45,843 nucleotides of DNA from Hyphomicrobiales bacterium (GCA_016185205.1 JACPOA010000038.1:1-45843), one strand, 5' to 3'; positions 1 through 7,715 are shown, counted from the stretch's first letter. The notes: a model not told the origin generated them from the sequence alone. Numbers and translations: made by a program.

Positions 1-60
1 GCTCAAAACATCCCGAAACTTCTGCATCCTGCGGTCCTGTAGCCACGTCGTCCGGTTCAT
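1..60 (-). CDS. IS transposase, N-terminal 20 residues only
   Basis: The reverse strand begins an open frame at base 60 that runs off the left edge, encoding MNRTTWLQDRRMQKFRDVLS. This resembles the N-terminus of transposases of the ISNCY type with a helix-turn-helix and a C-terminal integrase core, from memory of that family and not from a search. Only the first 20 codons are visible, so activity cannot be judged. It reads leftward, out of the window, and sits just inside the end of the insertion sequence that truncates terL. Confidence 0.6.
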   Translation of the reverse strand, partial: MNRTTWLQDRRMQKFRDVLS

Positions 61-88
61 CGTCCCTGCTCCTGAGCAGGCCACAAAA

Positions 89-131
89 CCGGACAACTCG
101 TGTGCTACCTAACCCGGACAACTCGTGTGCT
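89..131. repeat. Two 18-bp direct repeats at the IS end
   Basis: Identical 18-mers lie at 89-106 and 114-131, 25 bp apart start to start, in the same orientation. They lie between the transposase start and the terL breakpoint and are probably transposase recognition sites. Confidence 0.7.
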
Positions 132-1301
132 TACGACACGGCCCTGCTCGTAGAGTTGCGACACCGGCTCGGCCCTCAGATACTTGCCGCGCGTGGCGTG
201 CACGGAGAGCACCGGCACGGCGCGATCGGCCTCGCCGATCACCGCCTTGACCATGTCGCCGCCCTGGTTGACCTCGGCCACCAGCGCGTCCGCCTTCAAG
301 CGATGCCAGAGCGCCACCGCCTTGGTGGCCCAGCCCTGCGGCGTGAGGCCCGACACGCTGTCGTCGGCGATCACGTAAATCGTGCCGTCGTCGGCGCGCC
401 CGGCGGCGACGATGCCGCAGGCGTCGGCGCCGCGTTTGGCGGAGGCCGGCGGATCGACCGCCACCACGATGCGCGCGAGCGGCGGCGCCGCCGCGACGCG
501 GCAGCTCTCGATGCCGGCGCGCGTCCACAGCGCGTCATTGCGCTCCTCGATAATCTCGCCCGCGATCTCCTGGCGCCCGAGCCGCGTATCCTGGTAGCGC
601 GCCAGCACGGTCTCGACGAAAGCCGGCGCCAGGTTATAGGCGTTGGCGCGCGTGGTGGCGTGCGTCACCGCCGTGCGTGGATCGTCGAGCAGCTTCTTGA
701 TGAGCGCGATCGGCCGCGGCGTGGTCGTCACCACTTGCCGCGGCCGCTCGCCAAGGCGCAGTCCGAACTGCAGCATGTCAAAAGTTGCTTCGGCTTGACG
801 CCACTTGGCAAGCTCATCGCACCAGGCGGCGGAGAACTGCGGCCCGCGCAGGGCCTCATAGTTTTCCGCCGAAAAGATTTCCGCCAGCGCGCCATTCTGC
901 CATTGCACGCGCCGCAGCGTCGGCAGCCATTGCGGCCGTTCGTCGTCGCGATGTACCGCGAGCAGGCCGGAGACCCCTTCAATCATCACCGAACGCACCT
1001 CGTGCTCGGTCTCGCCGATGAGCGCGATGCGGGCATGTTTGTCGTTGAGCGCGATGTCGCGCACCCATTCGGCGCCGGCGCGGGTCTTGCCGGCGCCGCG
1101 CCCGCCCATGATGAGCCAGGTGGTCCAGTGCTCGCCGCTGTTGGCGAGACGCGGCGGCCGCTGATGTGTAAGCCCGAAAAGGCCGAAGTCGGCGATAAAA
1201 TAGTTACGTTCGCGGGGTCTCAAGCCGAGTATGAGTTGCGTCATCACCTCCGCCGCCACCGACGCGCCGAGCTTCGATAAGTCCTCGAATACGTCGAGCA
1301 A
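105..1301 (-). pseudogene. terL: GTA/phage terminase large subunit, 3' end removed by an insertion sequence
   Basis: DNA-packaging motor ATPase-nuclease of the gene-transfer-agent (RcGTA gp2-like) type. The Walker A motif GGRGAGKTRAG is clear, and the nuclease domain begins with VVAVDPPAS, the first acidic residue of the RNase H-like fold. The frame matches the family to YEQGRV at about base 134 and then continues for nine residues encoded by the insertion sequence before TAG. The family normally continues for some 50 residues, including a DRLDALVWA-like segment with the third catalytic Asp, and that part is absent. The start is uncertain: TTG at 1301 before LLDVFEDLSKLG is favoured, overlapping terS, and an ATG lies at 1355. 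The nuclease is probably dead, and genes to the left would be cut off from this promoter. Confidence 0.85.
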
Positions 1302-1830
1302 GTTCGTTGCGGAACTCGTCAATATCGCGGGGTACGGGGTCGTCGTCGGCAGCATCTTGCGGTGTCTCTTTGTCCGACTTTGTCGTTGCGGCAATCTCGA
1401 TCAATGACTTGTTCACGATCGCTACGATGCGCGCCGAACGTTCGGCCTGCGCCGAGTGCGAAGGCCATGCCAGTTTCTGAATGCAATCGATGAGATCGAT
1501 TTGTTGATGCACCGCTTTCGAGATTCGAACGGCGAGCACCGGACGCGCTTCGGGCGCGCCGTCTTGCACGGCTTCTGCTTGCACGGAGCTCTCTGCCATT
1601 TCAGTCTGCGGGGGAAAATGCAGGCCCGTGTTTGCGGGCGCGCCGACATCCTCGACAAGGCCGCGTCGGTAACGTCGGGATTGCCAGTTCCAATCCCTCA
1701 CGCGCAGATAAAAGGCCGAGCGCGAGAGGCCCATTTTGGCGCCGATTTCGTGCGTCGGCGTCAGCGTTTCTTCGTAAAGATATTTGCACTCGGCGATCAG
1801 CTCAGGCGGTACGTCCTTCCATGCCGGCAT
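1204..1830 (-). CDS. Probable GTA small terminase (gp1-like), DNA-binding
   Basis: A 208-residue protein directly upstream of terL, overlapping it by about 98 bp if terL starts at 1301. The N-terminal 50 residues look like a helix-turn-helix: LTPTHEIGAKMGLSRSAFYL. This is the usual head of small terminases and the position expected of the gene preceding terL in alphaproteobacterial GTA clusters. The middle is a variable linker and the C-terminus is helical and charged. ATG 1830 follows a strong GGGAGGGG ribosome binding site. A sigma70 promoter and a leader hairpin lie upstream. The TerS assignment rests on position plus the HTH and is not certain. Confidence 0.65.
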   Translation of the reverse strand: MPAWKDVPPELIAECKYLYEETLTPTHEIGAKMGLSRSAFYLRVRDWNWQSRRYRRGLVEDVGAPANTGLHFPPQTEMAESSVQAEAVQDGAPEARPVLAVRISKAVHQQIDLIDCIQKLAWPSHSAQAERSARIVAIVNKSLIEIAATTKSDKETPQDAADDDPVPRDIDEFRNELARRIRGLIEARRVGGGGGDDATHTRLETPRT

Positions 1831-1847
1831 CCTGCCCCTCCCAAAAT

Positions 1848-1875
1848 ATTTGCGCCGGCCTGGGCCGGCGCAAAT
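1848..1875 (-). promoter_or_regulatory. Perfect 13-bp hairpin in the terS leader
   Basis: Bases 1848-1860 (ATTTGCGCCGGCC) and 1863-1875 are perfect inverted complements with a 2-base centre. It lies between the predicted promoter and the terS ribosome binding site. The sequence after it on the transcribed strand is AT-rich (ATTTTGGG) but has no long T run. It could be an attenuator, an operator or an mRNA stabiliser. Confidence 0.6.
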
Positions 1876-1992
1876 GACAGTGTCGCGGCTTATTCAACGC
1901 CCGTGCGCATGCCGGGCCTAGCCGCAAAACGGCGGTGCCGCCCGCGGCGATCGCCGCGCGGTTGAACGAATGCAATTGTGGAGCGTGCGGCA

Positions 1993-2021
1993 ACCATAGC
2001 CGAGCAGCGTCACGCTGTCAA
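1993..2021 (-). promoter_or_regulatory. Sigma70 promoter for the terminase genes
   Basis: On the minus strand there is TTGACA (2016-2021), a 17-bp spacer and TATGGT (1993-1998). This is a near-consensus housekeeping promoter about 160 bp upstream of terS. The long leader contains the perfect hairpin at 1848-1875. Confidence 0.6.
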
Positions 2022-2195
2022 GCTCTTTTTCCTAGGACAATGCACTAAGGGCAATATGACGAAAAACCTAACGCGATCAAGGGCCTCGCGTAATTTGCGC
2101 GCCGCAAAACGCCCGGCGCCGCGGCCGCGTCGACAAAATATTTTGAAAATTTTTTCACCGCAGCGGGTCAGCCGGCCGCGCCCGCGAGCGGCGGT
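2022..2195. other. Intergenic, no gene seen
   Basis: No convincing frame on either strand. The stretch contains an AT-rich patch around 2135-2155 (AATATTTTGAAAATTTTTTC) in otherwise GC-rich DNA and lies upstream of the terminase promoter. Confidence 0.4.
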
Positions 2196-2290
2196 TCAGC
2201 CCTTGGCCGGCCGCGGCTTGCCGTCGAAACCGAGTTCGATCACCGTCTTGCCGTTGGCGTCGACCACGGTCATCGACCAGCCCCGTCCGC
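2196..2290 (-). pseudogene. Remnant of a small protein gene (C-terminal end)
   Basis: The minus strand encodes WSMTVVDANGKTVIELGFDG and then KPRPAKG and a stop at 2196-2198, with no start and no recognisable N-terminal part. The pattern resembles the C-terminus of small DUF6894-type proteins, where a strand pair reads roughly WSIEVTDxxGxxV. The upstream part is missing or fused in another frame to the end of the broken dioxygenase gene. The identification is weak. Confidence 0.35.
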
Positions 2291-3127
2291 GGCTGCCAAT
2301 TCATTCAGACTCGCGGATCTGCCTGAATGTTTCGCGGGATCGTTTGCAGCCTGAAAGGCATACACGTCCATCCGCAACACGCTGTAGGTGGAGTTGGCGT
2401 GCAGCCGTTCGGCGCGCGCGTCTTCGCCTGCCGCGCCCAAGGCCGCATAGAGCGGCAAGAGATGCTCTTCGGTCGGGTGGTTCTTGCTCGCGAAAGGCGC
2501 GCGGCGCCGATAGTCGATGAGCTCGCCGGTTTGCCCCCGCGTCAGCGCGGCATCGAACCAGTCGGCGAAGCTGTTGACCCAATCGGGGGCCGCGTCGTTC
2601 GGATCGTGGCCGCGAAATTCCGACAGGTCATGCGTGAAGCTGCCGCTGCCGATAATCAGCACGCCCTCGTCCCGCAGCGGCGCCAATGCGCGCCCGACCC
2701 GAAGATGGTGCTCGGGCCCGAGATGCGGCTGCACCGAGAGTTGCAGAACGGGAATGTCGGCTTGCGGGTACATCAACAGCAGCGGCACCCAAGCGCCGTG
2801 ATCCAGGCCGCGGCGACGGTCGATGTTGCAGTCGAAGCCGCCCGCGCGCAGTTGATCCGCGACGCGCGTTTCGAATGTTGGCTAGCCAGGCGCAGGATAG
2901 CGCAGGTCATAGAGCGCCCGCGGAAATCCGCCGAAATCGTGGATCGTCTCGTTGCTATCGACCGCGTTGACCGTCGGCACCGCCGTCTCCCAATGCGCCG
3001 AGATCACGAGAATGGCTTTGGGACGCTCAAACGTGTGTCCGAGCTGTTGTAAAAACGCGCGCGCGGGCGTGTCGGTGAGCGGCAGCGTCGGCGCGCCGTG
3101 CGACAGGAACAGGCTGGGCAATGTCAT
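2270..3127 (-). pseudogene. Class III extradiol (LigB/DODA-type) ring-opening dioxygenase, interrupted by TAG
   Basis: Members of this family use Fe(II) or Zn(II) to open catechol-like rings. Visible signatures are SLFLSHGAPTLPL near the N-terminus, ILVISAHWET (metal-binding His), LDHGAWVPLLLMYP and IIGSGSFTHDL. A TAG at 2882-2884 falls after RYPAPG, and the same frame then continues with family similarity to VYAF at about 2350, so a single codon change accounts for the break. Without the TAG the protein would be about 260 residues, the normal length. After VYAF the frame drifts about 27 residues to a stop at 2270, so the true stop may also be lost. ATG 3127 follows GGAGGA. It lies 51 bp behind doxX and was probably one operon with it. 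Confidence 0.8.
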
Positions 3128-3178
3128 GATACGTCCTCCGGCGGTCACAGGGCCGGCACGCCGGCCCTGCCGCCTCGT

Positions 3179-3619
3179 TCAGCGTGAGTGGGCGTTGGCG
3201 AGTTCGCCGACGGGATCGCTATATCGCGACAGGCGCAGCGCGAAGGCGCCGTCGCCGAGCAATGCCTGCGCGACTAGCGCGATGGTCCAGAACACCGGGA
3301 ATTCCCAGCCGCCGTTCTGGGCGGTAAACAGCCAGCCGTTGCCGACATGCTGCAACGTCGCGCCGATCATGATCGGCAGCAGCAGCAGCGATATTGTCCG
3401 CGTCCATACGCCGAGGATCAGCGCGAGCCCGCCGCCGATCTCGCCGGCGATCACGAGATAGGCGAAGAAGCCCGGGTAGCCGATGCTTTGGAAGTAGCCG
3501 ACGGTGCCGGGAATTGTGAATACGAAGATTTTGAGCAAGAGGCCGTGGGCCAGGAACAGAATGCCGAGGCTGACGCGAAGCAGCAGCGCGGCGTAGGGGG
3601 CGGTCCGAGTATCGATCAT
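3179..3619 (-). CDS. DoxX family membrane protein
   Basis: 146 residues with four hydrophobic segments. The DoxX hallmark near the N-terminus is RVSLGILFLAHGLLLK, followed by GEIGGGLALILGV and a late QALLGDGAFALRLSRY. DoxX proteins are small inner-membrane proteins whose biochemical role is poorly defined; several act in thiol or redox stress. The gene is first in a leftward pair with the broken dioxygenase gene and divergent from lysR, which probably regulates it. ATG 3619 is preceded by AGGAGA. Confidence 0.85.
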   Translation of the reverse strand: MIDTRTAPYAALLLRVSLGILFLAHGLLLKIFVFTIPGTVGYFQSIGYPGFFAYLVIAGEIGGGLALILGVWTRTISLLLLPIMIGATLQHVGNGWLFTAQNGGWEFPVFWTIALVAQALLGDGAFALRLSRYSDPVGELANAHSR

Positions 3620-3721
3620 GGGGTGTCTCCTGTTTCTATTGCCCCTATATGATCTATTCTTATTGGTGTGATAATATAGTATTTATGAATTACAGCTCAT
3701 ACTGAGCGAGTGAGATAACTG
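3620..3721. promoter_or_regulatory. Divergent doxX/lysR promoter region
   Basis: A 102-bp AT-rich gap between divergent doxX and lysR, with AATATAGTATTTATGAATTA at its core (about 3671-3691). LysR proteins usually bind T-N11-A boxes in such gaps, but no unambiguous palindrome could be fixed by eye. Confidence 0.4.
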
Positions 3722-4672
3722 ATGTTGGACCGCCTGACCGGGCTGGAGGTGTTCGCGAAAGTCGCCGCGGCCGGCAGCTTTTCAGCCGCCGGCCGGGCCC
3801 TGGGCCTGTCGCAGACCATGGTCACCAAGCACATCGCCGCGCTTGAAGCTCGCTTGGGCGTCAAGCTCTTTCACCGCAGCACCCGCCGGCTCTCGATCAC
3901 CGAGGCCGGGCGCAGCTACCTCGAAGCGTCCGAGCGCATTCTCGCCGACATCGATGCGGCCGAAGCCGCCGTGGCCGCCGATCGCGTCGAGCCGAGGGGC
4001 TTGCTCCGCCTCAACGCTCCGGTCGCGTTCGGCACGCGGCAGATCGCCCCGCTGCTCTCGGAGTTCGCGCAGCGCCATCCGCTGGTGACCGTCGAGCTTG
4101 GCCTCAACGACCGTTTGGTCGACCTCGCCGACGAAGGCTGGGATTCGGCGATCCGGATCGGCAGTCTCAGCGATTCAAGTCTGATCGCCCGGCGGATCGC
4201 GCCTTGCCGCACGGTCGTGTGCGCGGCGCCGTCTTATCTTGCCGCGCGCGGCAATCCGCGCACAGTTTCGAGTTTGACGAACCATAATTCCCTTGGCTAC
4301 ACGCTCTCGCGCGTGACCGGCGTCGATCGATGGTCCTTTGGCGCTCAGGGAGAAATCACCGTCCCCGTTTCGGGTAATCTGCGTGCCAACAACGGCGATG
4401 CCCTGCGCACCGCTGCGATCGCAGGCCAGGGCCTTGCCTACCTGCCGAGCTTCATCGTTGCCGACGACTTGCGCGCAGGCACGCTGGTTGCGCTCGATCT
4501 GGATCAGCCGACCGTCGAGTTCGGCGGCATCTATGCCGTCTTCCTGCCGGACCGTCATCCGGCGGCCAAAGTGCGCGCGTTCATCGACTTTATCGCCAAC
4601 CGCTTTGCACCCGAGCCGCCCTGGGATCGTGACTTCGTTCCGCCCGCCACAGGCGTGGTCGCGACAGATTGA
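3722..4672 (+). CDS. LysR family transcriptional regulator
   Basis: 316 residues. The N-terminal winged HTH is typical: LEVFAKVAAAGSFSAAGRAL, then LSQTMVTKHIAALEARLGVK and LFHRSTRRLSITEAG. A linker helix and a periplasmic-binding-like effector domain follow (from about residue 90), with GNLRANNGDALRTAAIAGQG near the end. It is divergent from doxX and the dioxygenase pseudogene, the usual layout for a LysR activator and its target, so aromatic or redox signals are plausible. The effector is unknown. Confidence 0.9.
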   Translation: MLDRLTGLEVFAKVAAAGSFSAAGRALGLSQTMVTKHIAALEARLGVKLFHRSTRRLSITEAGRSYLEASERILADIDAAEAAVAADRVEPRGLLRLNAPVAFGTRQIAPLLSEFAQRHPLVTVELGLNDRLVDLADEGWDSAIRIGSLSDSSLIARRIAPCRTVVCAAPSYLAARGNPRTVSSLTNHNSLGYTLSRVTGVDRWSFGAQGEITVPVSGNLRANNGDALRTAAIAGQGLAYLPSFIVADDLRAGTLVALDLDQPTVEFGGIYAVFLPDRHPAAKVRAFIDFIANRFAPEPPWDRDFVPPATGVVATD

Positions 4673-4678
4673 GCGAGG

Positions 4679-5068
4679 TTACGCGCGCTTCGTTTGCACC
4701 GCGTCGAAACGACCGCGCGCGGCGGCGATGGCGGCGCGGTGCTGGCGCGCCCACAGGCTCAAACCGTTGACCGGATCGAGCAGCGAACGGCCGAGCTTGG
4801 TGAGTTCGTAATCGACGCGCGGCGGAACGGTCGGGAACACGGTGCGGGTGACCAGACCGTCGCGCTCCAGGCCGCGCAGCGTGAGTGTGAGCATGCGCTG
4901 CGAAATGCTCCCCAAGGCGCGGCGCAATTCGTTGAAGCGCTTGGGCCCCCCGCCCAGGGTCGAGACCACCAGCACGGTCCATTTGTCGCCGACGCGCGCG
5001 AGCACCTCGCTGACCGCACGGCCCCGTCGCGAAAAATCGAAAGCGGCCGGACGAATGACGTTCAACAC
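4679..5068 (-). CDS. HxlR family regulator, duplicate copy with replaced N-terminus
   Basis: 129 residues. The winged-helix part is intact: [20 protein letters not shown], then [20 protein letters not shown] and later [20 protein letters not shown]. From AVSEVLAR onward it is nearly identical to the gene at 7750-8154. Its first 18 residues ([17 protein letters not shown]) are unrelated to that copy and lack the Cys that normally precedes RAVSEVL in redox-sensing HxlR proteins. The break coincides with the end of the 340-bp duplicated DNA, so this looks like a partial duplicate that picked up a new start. It may be non-functional. It converges on lysR. Confidence 0.7.
   Translation of the reverse strand: MLNVIRPAAFDFSRRGRAVSEVLARVGDKWTVLVVSTLGGGPKRFNELRRALGSISQRMLTLTLRGLERDGLVTRTVFPTVPPRVDYELTKLGRSLLDPVNGLSLWARQHRAAIAAARGRFDAVQTKRA
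4682..5021. repeat. 340-bp direct repeat, left copy (partner 7753-8092)
   Basis: Bases 4682-5021 and 7753-8092 align without gaps at a constant offset of 3071, with only scattered differences. Both lie within hxlR genes on the same strand. Together they bracket the AT-rich hipBA island. Confidence 0.85.
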
Positions 5069-5217
5069 CGCGACGGCAACGTGACGGCCGTGGAAGGCTA
5101 ACTAAACTCACCATCCGCTTCGACCAGGCGGGCAGAAAGTGGGCAGTGGATAGCTTTGTGGAGTTGGTGTGAGGAAGCGCCTCGTTAAGTGTCCGTAAAA
5201 TAGCTTTCCAGAACCGA

Positions 5218-6555
5218 CTAGCTACTCATTTTCCAACCGCCACCCCTGCTCTCATAATGATCGCGATCGCGTGTTGGAAAATCAACGTGAATAGCTTTAA
5301 TTAACTGGCTCAATTCGCGACCAATCAGGTCGTCAAAATCTTTTAGCCCTTCGCTGGTTAGGCCAATCGACGCCTGATCGAGTGTTTTCAGCATTGGAAC
5401 AATTGAATCTGATATGAATCGACGAATAGCGTTCTTCGATAAGCCAAAACTCGAAAGAAAACTAACGAACGCGTCTATATCAATATCATTTAGCTGCGAG
5501 GCCGCGCCGATGTTGAAGGAGAGATCGGGTCTCACATCGGGGTCAAGACGAACTGGCAAAAGATCATATAGCGGTGCCAACCGAGGAGCTGTGCCAAGAT
5601 CGTAAATCAAAGCATGGTTCTTTGCGTGATTATCAGTATTGCCAATCGCGAGATTAAAGACTGTTGACCTAAGAAACTCATCAATTGCAACCGCAGGCTC
5701 AACAGTTTTATTGAGCAATTCCGCGATAGCGATAGCGTCAAAGCGCCGACCGTCTTTTCCATATCTTTGATATTTAAAGCTGGCCGGCAGGCCGAGTGCC
5801 TGAGCAAAATCTTCCTGATGAACTCGCGCAACCCGGCCACTAAAAACCCGTCTATCAAACCGAGGGATAAGCAGCGCTTCAACGTCACCGATTTGTATCA
5901 CTTGGGGCTGCGCAACCATCAGACCACATGCTTGACCCAATTGAGCGGCGGCAGTCTCTAATCTAGCTTCTCTTCCCTTTCCTCTACGCGGCACCTTAAG
6001 GATGTGTGTTGTTGGGACACGCAAGCCGGGTTTAGGAAGTCCGAATCCGCCATTGGCAAGGACGGTGATTGCAATTTTCCGCTGAACTCCTGCTATTGGC
6101 GACTGATCACGAAATTTATTTGGCAACGGCTCTCTATCAGCCAATCTTCGGACGATTTCAGTAAGATCGTTTTCAATTAACTCGTCGTAGTCAGCATTTA
6201 GGTCCCCTGGCACTTTTATCGGAGCTTCGCCTAGGGGGATACACGAAATGGCACCGGGACAATCTGACCCTAAATGAAAAAGAAGACCTACAATATCATC
6301 GCGCGATAAGTTCTCACGATCCATAGTTTGTTGAAGCTGATTGTTTTCAGGCAAGAGATTGTCGAAGAATGTTCGAGTTTCAACATCGTTGAATGGAATC
6401 GGAGTCAGGGGTAGCGCAATTGATAGAGGAATGGAGTTCGATAAAGCCAAATACGAGTCCAAATAGGAAAAGCTCGTGGCCTTGTCATCCCCTGCCGTCA
6501 GGTAACCAATTGGCTCAGTCAAATTTTCGAGGCGAACCTCCAGTGTTATTGACAT
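5218..6555 (-). CDS. hipA: HipA-type Ser/Thr kinase toxin
   Basis: 445 residues, the normal HipA length. E. coli HipA phosphorylates glutamyl-tRNA synthetase and halts growth; HipB neutralises it. Visible are the N-terminal HipA domain with FFDNLLPENN (about 63-72), the substrate or P-loop-like segment SPIAGVQRKIAI (152-163), the catalytic loop NTDNHAKNH (306-314, catalytic Asp308) and the metal site YDLLPV (330-335). All key residues are present, so it should be an active kinase. It starts 5 bp after hipB, whose product is the expected antitoxin. Base composition is clearly more AT-rich than the neighbouring genes, which suggests recent transfer. Confidence 0.92.
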   Translation of the reverse strand: MSITLEVRLENLTEPIGYLTAGDDKATSFSYLDSYLALSNSIPLSIALPLTPIPFNDVETRTFFDNLLPENNQLQQTMDRENLSRDDIVGLLFHLGSDCPGAISCIPLGEAPIKVPGDLNADYDELIENDLTEIVRRLADREPLPNKFRDQSPIAGVQRKIAITVLANGGFGLPKPGLRVPTTHILKVPRRGKGREARLETAAAQLGQACGLMVAQPQVIQIGDVEALLIPRFDRRVFSGRVARVHQEDFAQALGLPASFKYQRYGKDGRRFDAIAIAELLNKTVEPAVAIDEFLRSTVFNLAIGNTDNHAKNHALIYDLGTAPRLAPLYDLLPVRLDPDVRPDLSFNIGAASQLNDIDIDAFVSFLSSFGLSKNAIRRFISDSIVPMLKTLDQASIGLTSEGLKDFDDLIGRELSQLIKAIHVDFPTRDRDHYESRGGGWKMSS

Positions 6556-6560
6556 TGGCG

Positions 6561-7265
6561 CTATCGAGCTGTCGCGGTTAGATCAATGCCTGCAGCCTTG
6601 CAAACTCTTAAAATTTTTCCAAGTTCGAGCGTGGCCTTTCCGTTTTCTAATTCGGATACAAATCTTCGTCCTACCCCGGCGAGATCAGCAAATTTTTGTT
6701 GAGTAAGGCCCATAATTTTACGAGAGGCTCGCACTACTCTTCCAATATCCTTTGGGGATTCAATTAGGCTAGGCGAACGCTTCGTTTCCAATGCTAGCGT
6801 CAAAGGACGCTGTTTCAGATTTACCTGATCAATTGCACGCTGAACCGTCTTTTCGAGCGTTCCGGAAGATAAAGCTGCTGTACTCCGCTGAAATGCGTTC
6901 GCAGATTCCATCGCACGCCGAGTAGCCTCGTCGATCGTGTTGAAAGGCATAGCAGCCGCGGCCCGCTGCAATACATTTGCATGATCCATCGCGCGTCGAG
7001 CTGCATCGAGCTTGTCAGGAGACAGAGCAGCCGCAGCCCGCTGCAATGTGGTCGCGTGATCCATCGCGCGTCGAGCTGCATCGAGCCCGTCAGGAGACAG
7101 AGCAGCCGCAGCCAGCTGCAACGCATTCGCTTGATCCATCGCGCGTCGAGCTGCATCGAGCTTGTCAGGAGACACCGCGGCTGAAGTCGCTATCCGCCTC
7201 AAATTTTCGAGGCTGACTGGCTGGGTATCAAGGATGGATGTTATCTTACTGTTTTCATTCGTCAT
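6561..7265 (-). CDS. hipB: HipB-like antitoxin with N-terminal 25-residue repeat array
   Basis: 234 residues from ATG 7265, against about 70-110 for usual HipB proteins. The C-terminal 60 residues are a typical Cro/C1 HTH: GRVVRASRKIMGLTQQKFAD and then VGRRFVSELENGKATLE. Ahead of it lie three near-identical 25-residue repeats (pattern SPDKLDAARRAMDHANxLQR then AAAAL), followed by two degenerate copies ending near LKQRPLTLAL, the peptide that leads into the canonical HipB part. The repeats are predicted alpha-helical and amphipathic. In-frame starts also exist at 7289 and 7298, but an operator-like palindrome overlaps them, so 7265 is preferred. It is the first gene of the hipBA operon. Confidence 0.85.
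   Translation of the reverse strand: MTNENSKITSILDTQPVSLENLRRIATSAAVSPDKLDAARRAMDQANALQLAAAALSPDGLDAARRAMDHATTLQRAAAALSPDKLDAARRAMDHANVLQRAAAAMPFNTIDEATRRAMESANAFQRSTAALSSGTLEKTVQRAIDQVNLKQRPLTLALETKRSPSLIESPKDIGRVVRASRKIMGLTQQKFADLAGVGRRFVSELENGKATLELGKILRVCKAAGIDLTATAR
6795..7172 (-). repeat. 75-bp coding tandem repeats in hipB
   Basis: Three strongly conserved 75-bp units span 6948-7172. Two diverged units extend to about 6795. The unit repeats GCGCGTCGAGCTGCATCGAG (plus-strand reading) at a fixed phase, so copy number could vary by slippage without breaking the frame. Confidence 0.85.
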
Positions 7266-7273
7266 CGGCCAGT

Positions 7274-7428
7274 TCCCGTTCGGGATCATATATAGCATCT
7301 AGCAATAATAATTGCAATATATGATCCCGTACAGTATCATATGATATTCATAATTTCTTTAAATGCTCCCCTACGGGAACTAAAATAAAGACTTCGCTCC
7401 CATTATAGCAAATTGCTCCCGTTCGGGA
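7274..7428. promoter_or_regulatory. Operator-like palindromes upstream of hipBA
   Basis: Three copies of the palindrome TCCC-N4-GGGA occur at 7274-7285, 7367-7378 and 7417-7428. The first and third share the core TCCCGTTCGGGA. Degenerate half sites lie at about 7325 and 7396. The DNA between them is very AT-rich. HipB proteins autoregulate by binding several palindromes of this general form (E. coli: TATCC-N8-GGATA), so these are probable HipB operators. Confidence 0.65.
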
Positions 7429-7453
7429 ACACAGCGTACTAACTGACGAAAGG

Positions 7454-7582
7454 ATGAGGATGATGACTATCCGTACTTCATTTCTCGCACTTACCATCGT
7501 CGGCATTGCCTGGGCGGCGTTCGCTACCCTCGACCTCAACTCCTTCCGCGCCTCCCATGGGCCGGCCGGCGCTCGCCGCTAG
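7454..7582 (+). CDS. 42-residue membrane or secreted microprotein
   Basis: ATG 7454 lies just downstream of an AAGGA-like site. The frame encodes MRMMTIRTSFLALTIVGIAW, then AAFATLDLNSFRAS and a short tail, ending TAG at 7580-7582. It has a basic start and a single hydrophobic segment, so a membrane anchor or signal peptide is likely. After codon 34 another frame (from ATG 7557) continues with a plausible secreted tail to about 7640, so a frameshift relative to a longer ancestral protein is possible. Function unknown. It starts just beyond the hipB operators in the opposite direction. Confidence 0.45.
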   Translation: MRMMTIRTSFLALTIVGIAWAAFATLDLNSFRASHGPAGARR

Positions 7583-7715
7583 CGCCACGCTTTCCGGCCT
7601 CGCCTATTCACACGCCGCCAACATGGTGCGAGCCGGGTGACTAGCCTTTTCACGCTCAGAATCGTGGTGACGCGCCCCCTCACCCTGTCCGCCTCAGCTT
7701 TGCTTCGGTGGACCG

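Larger units (their letters stand above)
1..132. mobile_element. Right-hand end of an insertion sequence inserted in terL
   Basis: The 72 bases between the transposase start and the broken terL frame carry two 18-bp direct copies of a sequence starting CCGGACAACTCG. Terminal or subterminal repeats of this kind are typical transposase binding sites. The terL frame loses family similarity at about base 131 and then reads through this DNA to a stop at 105-107, so the element's end is placed near 131-133. The exact terminal base and target duplication need the other end, which lies outside the window. Confidence 0.6.

Noticed and set aside
6948-7172. CRISPR-like array
   Set aside because: The 75-bp units are contiguous, have no spacers, and are codons of hipB.
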